64,000 nucleotides of DNA from NCBI GenBank assembly GCA_000934455.1, contig KN888128.1, forward strand, positions 63,904 through 127,903, given 5' to 3'. The position numbers were made by a program, and so were the translations under genes. The stretch comes from Apostichopus parvimensis. Its lineage: Eukaryota; Echinodermata; Holothuroidea; Aspidochirotida; Stichopodidae. Positions 58,401 to 64,000 of the stretch are shown in pieces. The notes beneath the pieces were generated by a model, which was given only the letters and a program-made list of their open reading frames with translations, made no database searches and was not told the DNA's origin. Position 1 is the stretch's first letter. Each line of letters opens with the position of its first letter.

Positions 58401-60023
58401 CTAGGCTATAGCATTTTGGCCTCTGGCTATTGCATTTTTGGACATTGAAAACTCTAGGCCAAATTGGTTATTATAGTTACCCCCCCCCTAAAAAAATCCA
58501 ATTCAGTGAATGCCAAGCTTAATTGAAAACATCTAATCTGGTCCTAATTCCTAAATTGAAGTGAATATTAGCCAAATCTTTAGCAGGACCAAATAGTTAG
58601 TATCTATTCCTAAATTAAAGGCTAGCAAAGCTTAGGGCTAGATCTGTTATTAGCAGTAGCCTGTTGTTAATGTTTAACCATAGTGGTTTAGGACCTTAAC
58701 ACTATTGGTAGATGGGCTAATAAGCCATGGTGACTAATTCTTAATAATAGGCCTATGTGGTACCTTATTTTGTGTATTATTTGCTTCCTAACTTTGAAAA
58801 CTGTGCCATGCTTGTGTTGTGTTGTCCTTTACTACGCTCCACCATGGTCCCCACCTATACCTCTTTTCCGTCTTATCTCAAGCGGTCAGTCCACCCTGGG
58901 ACTTGTGATACCAATCGAGCACAGTAGATTTCTCAGAATGGTTGGTAAAGCAGCTGGGGAATAATTCAGTGTCAAATAATTGTCACTAAATTATCAAACT
59001 TTCAGTAATCCTTGCACTTCTACGTACGTGCATTTCTACCTTCAAGTTATTTTCCCTAGTTGGGACCTGTAATTAGCTAGATTAAACCCAAACTCAATAT
59101 ATGGGAATAATTTTGAGGACCTGATTCAGTTGGGATTATATTTTGACAACATTTCCAACTGTCATTTACACATACTTTATTGAAAATGTTGATGACAGTG
59201 ATGACTCTTAGAAGTAAACCCACCAAATATGACTGATTTCTAATCTTGTTTTAATACCTAGATAAAACTTCAATTATGGAACAATCAGATTATTTGATTT
59301 CTTTTAAATGTATAGTTTTGGTTTGAGTCATCGGAAGGATAAACTTATCCCTAGATGAAGAAACAGGAATGTCATCTGTTGAATACTGATCAGTTCCTAC
59401 TGTTTACTGAAGAGGTTATTAGAAATACAGGAAGGATGATTGGTCGTTCAGGAAGTCAATGAGTGTCTCGCTATTAGTTAACCCGTACAGGGTACATTCT
59501 TTTTTTTCTTTCGGAGGTGATTGGGATGCTCCCGTATTTCGTTCTGAATTCTCGGAAAATCTTCTCAGGAAAAGTTATATAGGGAAGTTAAGCTTTTTTA
59601 AATTGTTTTAATAATTAGTTTCCTTGCTATTGGTTTTGCTCGTGGAGAAATTTAATTGGATTGTGTTAAGCAATAATAGAAAGTGATTGTACATAGTACT
59701 ACAGTAGTGACTTCCTTTGCGCTTGTGTCATTGCATAATTTGTAAGGTAAGACTGTTATGATCATCCCACAATTTCCAAAAGTTTGGGAAATTGTTGCCT
59801 TGTATTTGTTCCTGTTTGACTCCATAATGTCAGCAAATCTCTTCTGAAATAGGTTGCTGAACATGTGTGTAAATACTCGCAATTGGTATTCGTACAGATA
59901 AATCTGGGTGGAATTCCCCTCTCAGAAGGGAGCTAAAAACCAGGTCAGGTCTTTCATAGGTTATTTTTTATAGCATTCAGTTTTCATTCTTGGTTTTTGT
60001 TTTATCTCTCTGTTTCTGTTTAG
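55462..60023. other. XPO6 upstream region, no gene recognised
   Basis: It probably contains the XPO6 promoter (minus strand) and possibly non-coding 5' exons of a plus-strand gene beginning at 60024. A plus-strand open frame at 55878-56231 follows TGTATTGCAG but resembles nothing I know and has no convincing donor. Another at 58755-58964 is equally unsupported. Confidence 0.4.
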
Positions 60024-60249
60024 GGTAGTGTGTGAGGATTATTCTTCATTGGAATTCCAACCAGGGGAATCAAGATGGAAAATTTTATCAAACTAAAATG
60101 CGAGGGCTGTCAAGCCCAATATACAGAGAGGAGTATACGCCTAATGAGAACTTTGAATGTGTCAGCAAGGAACATACTCTCCCCCTTCAGAAACAGTTCT
60201 CGCTTATGGGCCTTGGTCTTTTCGCTTTGCGTGATGCAGAGCTTTGCAG
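60024..60249 (+). CDS. Likely first coding exon of an unidentified membrane/secreted protein
   Basis: The acceptor TTCTGTTTAG|G is followed by 51 bases of 5'UTR with an in-frame TGA, then ATG at 60075 in good context (CAAGATGG). Fifty-eight codons follow before GCAG|GTAAGT (phase 1). The peptide MENFIKLKCEGCQAQYTERS, a basic stretch MRTLNVSARNILSPF, then LWALVFSLCVMQSFA looks like a leader with a hydrophobic core ending at the splice site, as in many receptors. A shorter signal peptide could start at the internal Met (60144). I cannot name the protein, and no downstream exon is certain. Confidence 0.5.
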
Positions 60250-61594
60250 GTAAGTAGTGAAAGTAAATTTTAATGAAGCTATGAATTTTAATGCAAATTA
60301 TGCTGCCATTTTGCACAACGCGAGTGCTGGCAAGATCTCACTAGAGATACGAGGGTTTCAAATTGGCGTTCTTTGGTAGATGTCACTCAAACAAATTGCA
60401 AAGATCTTTTTGTTCAGTGTATGGTTCACGAAAGAATGTAGTCATGTTAACTTCCAAAACGGTATTGTCAGATTGCGTAGCTAACGATAAATTTGTTCAT
60501 TTGCAAGATTTCAGTGTTTGCTGGCGATGAGATATGCACGCAACTCTGTGGATTGTCCTCCTGTTTTCATTGTAGAGTAAAACATTGATAAAGTGCTTTG
60601 GTGCCTTTTGCACCCCAAGCCAGTATATTGCAATCGGATTCGTCTGATACTGCTCAGCGAATCAGCGATGCTTTCAAAATGCTTGGGAACTCAAGAGTTG
60701 TTGAAGTCGATGATGGGGTGACATCGAGCAGCCCGTTCCCAAAAAGTTGGACGATCTACCCGAAGTGCGGCCTCTCTTGTTGAATGGAGGTTATGTCTGC
60801 TTTAGGTTTGGTTCTTTTCAACAATTGATTTTGCCAAAATTGATCTTTTCATCAAATTATTTAAAGATGTACAAATAAATAAAACTGATCATCTTGTTGA
60901 AGTAATTTCTGCCAATAATCATTACAGGGACATTGATCATAATAACTGCTAGTTAAATGCTAACATGGCCACAAGCATCTTGCAACACACTTTTCAGCAA
61001 ATTTCTTTTGAGCTTGAAGTGCTCCAAATTGGAATATATCACGGTTTGCATGGTATCCATAGAGTTATTTGAGGGCAATTGATGTTGATGGTAACATGAT
61101 GACATACATTTTGCAATGAGTTCAATGGCATCAATGTTTTTTCCCTCACTCTCAGTCTCTGTAATTTTTTTATAATCCACCCCCCCTCAAAGAAGAATGA
61201 AAAAGAAGAAAAATGCAGGTAGGATGATCCAATAGATACATGATTATAGCAAAAAAGAGTATGACTTTGAACACGACTTGAACGATCATGAATTCTATTA
61301 ACCTTGAAAATTCTAATATGCTGTCTGAAATGTATATCAGGCTTTTTTAGGTGAGTAAAACCGTCAAGAAAAGACATAGACAAGTATGGATGACCTCTTA
61401 TACAACTGTCCTCCTCTAAGTAACAAATATCTGACATGATTCATGAAACCGATGGTTTTACTTGGATATGATATGCAAATTTTCACAATTGACGTGACTT
61501 GCAGTCATAAAACTATCAATTAGCATCCCTGTTCAATGTCTATTGATGGTGATTTTCTTTAAGCATTTTCTTTGTTTTTTGTTTCAATATTCAG

Positions 61595-61753
61595 TTGTCA
61601 AAGTTAAATATAATGAAGGTGAAGTCCTTGGAACTTTCTGGAGAATTATTCTAATTACATTCAACCTTGAAAATATAGGGCGTGCTTTAACATATAGTCA
61701 AAGGATGCCTACAGTATGTGTGTGTACATATGATCAAAGTAATGAAAAAGAAG
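61595..61753 (+). CDS. Possible second exon of the same gene
   Basis: The segment after CAATATTCAG| fits the phase of the exon at 60249 and stays open as VVKVKYNEGEVLGTFWRIIL ... to GAAG|GTCAGT, 159 bp, phase 1 at both ends. The VVK.KYNEGEVLGT start faintly recalls the N-terminus of carboxylesterase-type domains, but the rest does not continue the match. Codon use is AT-rich and unconvincing. Confidence 0.2.
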
Positions 61754-64000
61754 GTCAGTAAGAAAAATGGATGTATCCAGAATTGAACTGAAACTGAAAT
61801 ATTAATAAAATGGAAAAGCCAGTATCATTTCACTAAAATTAAATTACTTGAAAGTAGGGTAATGGATTTGTAACAAAGGTATCTATTTGGACAAAAGTAT
61901 CGAGTCATATGCCTCGGCAAAGATGGAGACATTGCCTTGTTTTTGTAAATGTATGCATTATGCAATTTACATAAATTGTGTTCTTTTTTGTCTGTTTGTT
62001 GACCAGTAAGGTCCAAATTTTGATTATTTAGCAAGTCATCATCTGGTCAAATTTGATCCATTTCTTAATGTAACAGATATAACTTTTCGCACTGCACAAC
62101 TTTAATTCTCAGTTTTCTTGGGTGAAATGGATACAGAATGCTAAGTATGTATTTTCTTGGGGGAGGGAGGGGGGAGGGGGAATGCAGGGTGGGGGTATGA
62201 AGTTTGTCTGTTGATAGCATTGTGGCTATTCAGTCTTGAAGTACTGAACTTGAGCAACCAGTTGTAATTTTGGCCTCCATGTAAACTAAAAACTATGAGA
62301 GCAATTTATTATTCAGACTGACAGTCTATCTGTCAAGTAGATCATGCATTTAATTGAGTAAAATGTCTTTTGGGGGGGGGGGGGGGGCTGAAGACTGATG
62401 GCCGGCCTGGGGGGGGGGAGTTTGTGCATTTTTTGTATCCATCATCCATTAAATGTCATATATATGTGGGTCAGCCATATAAACCATCTAAATTTAGACA
62501 AAGGAGTAAAATATAGTCGTGTCTATTAAAAAACAGGGTTAAAAGCAATGAGTTGAAGTTTAGTATCATTTGCTGAATTCAACATGTAGTCAGTAAATGC
62601 ATGTTGCAAAACAGTCACATGGGTATCATGTCTGCATGGTATGTATGTACACTAAGTCCCCATGGAGCAGTCTGTCACCTCCTCCAGCAGGATTTGCTCT
62701 ATACAGTTCGGTGTTTACTGCCTCTACTATGCCCACAGCAGGAGCTAGTCACTGAAGGAAGTGAACCAAGAGACTAGTGCTGAACGCATGCTGTCAATTG
62801 TCCTCTCTGAAGAAATTTTTGTGGGTTTTGTGGAGGACCCCCTTATCCCTTTAGGTGAAAATATTCAAACTTTAGAAAAACATGGAAAAAGGAAAGAAGG
62901 GCTGTAGATATTGGGAGGGTAACGACCCTAATTATACGCTGCCACATTGATCTTGGTTTGGTTTAGAAAAGGAGCCAAAGAACTCTTACTTATCGTGGTA
63001 AATTCTGAGGTGCAGAGATAGTGGCCTGATTATTGTCTTATGATAGGGAAGCTTTGTAGTCTAGAAACAGGTGTGGGTCAGGAGGTGGTGTTATGATGGG
63101 CGACCAGACGATAAGCAACACATCCTTGACACACTGAACAGTTATAACTTAGTTTGTTTCAAAATGATGTCTTATTTTCTGGCTATATGAAAGCAGGAGC
63201 CCTACTGCAGAACAAACATTGGATTTGAGGATTTCATAAACATTTGGCAAAATTGTCCAATGTTAACAATGGGGAATTTCATAAAATAATAATAAAAGAA
63301 AACATATTGTTTGTGTGAAGACATAGCAATGATGGGATGGTTGGGGTTAATGTCTTGGGTTAAAGCTGGAGACAAAGGTTTAGGCATGTAGGTGCGTCAT
63401 GAGGGTTTGAATCATAATTACATGAAATAATGTGAAAACATGAACTGCCACGTGATCTCCATTTTATCGAAAGAAAAATGTCCAAATGTCCATACTGACA
63501 TTACAATCTTCACTTTATTGGTGCTCACAGTGTTACTTCTAAGTTTGCTAGAAATATCCACAAATGCAAAAGAAAAAAAAAAAGAAAAAAAAAAAGAAAA
63601 AAGAAAAGATTACAGAAAAAAGAATGAACAGAAAGTTGTTCACTCATATTTGAACTTCCAACAAACATTTAACGTCCATCCTCAAAACATTGTTCCTTCT
63701 CTGATGTTGTAATCAATGTTATTTATTGCCTTATTTTCAATCTTCTGAAGTAATTTAGAAAAGGTACACCCCTACAGCAAAGTTCTTAGGACTTTGGAAA
63801 CTTTCAGCAGTGTCTAGCCTGTTAAAAGTGGGAGCTATACATACTGACTCCTGTTACTGTGTTGTACTAATTACCATATAAGTTATTCTACAGTATACTG
63901 TTAATGCTGCATAGATGTGTTATGTACATGGTTTGTTTATAGAAAAGTCTGCGTAGACCTGCCCTTGTTTGCATTGCTATCCACGCTAACAGCCATTTAT
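61754..64000. other. No gene recognised
   Basis: AT-rich sequence with poly-G runs (near 62160, 62372 and 62410), a GAAAAA-type low-complexity run near 63570-63610, and only short open frames without homology I recognise. It may be intron of the gene starting at 60075. Confidence 0.45.

Noticed and set aside
60598-60783. Open frame with coding-like composition (AQRISDAFKMLGNSRVVEVD)
   Set aside because: More GC-rich than its surroundings, but with no usable acceptor in frame and no recognised homology on either strand.
1-64000. CRISPR arrays, bacterial operons, rRNA/tRNA genes, retrovirus-like or Polinton-like elements
   Set aside because: None seen. The repeats are minisatellites or DNA-transposon MITEs, and no reverse transcriptase, integrase, capsid or envelope similarity was recognised.

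Overview
This is eukaryotic, intron-rich, AT-leaning genomic DNA with many long poly-G/poly-C runs, microsatellites and small non-autonomous DNA transposons. Two animal genes can be reconstructed exon by exon from the sequence. Intron density, about 1 kb introns, vertebrate-like exon structure and transposon content suggest a marine invertebrate, probably a deuterostome such as an echinoderm or hemichordate. The species is inference only. A 50-base N gap at 12497-12546 shows that this is a draft assembly.

Layout. (1) 1-5130: no exon I can defend; two hAT-type MITEs and probably an upstream intron of MEI1. (2) 5131-22003, plus strand: sixteen phase-consistent exons encode the C-terminal half (about 679 residues) of MEI1, the meiosis inhibitor 1 / meiotic double-strand-break factor. 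The N-terminal half lies left of the window or went unrecognised. A poly(A) signal follows at 22317. (3) 22323-26764: convergent intergenic space and probable XPO6 3'UTR, holding an unassigned plus-strand exon-like segment (23537-23647) and a hairpin element. (4) 26765-48827, minus strand: twenty-three exons encode essentially all of exportin-6 (XPO6), the RanGTP-dependent nuclear exporter of profilin-actin. The initiator ATG appears to lie alone in a 5' exon at 55459-55461, giving 24 coding exons and 1148 residues against 1125 in human. (5) 55462-60023: XPO6 upstream region with no recognised gene. (6) 60024-60249, plus strand: a likely first coding exon of an unidentified protein with a hydrophobic leader, and a weaker possible second exon at 61595-61753.

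MEI1 and XPO6 are arranged tail to tail and have unrelated jobs (meiotic recombination; nuclear export). I see no operon-like or functional link. The introns carry three copies of one TTAA-flanked MITE family, four hAT-type MITEs with 8-bp target duplications, a TA-flanked foldback element, and several minisatellites that end within tens of bases of XPO6 splice donors. The most unusual structure is a set of three partial tandem copies of XPO6 exon 8 inside the following intron (41285-41800). I found no evidence of an undescribed defence, viral or biosynthetic system.
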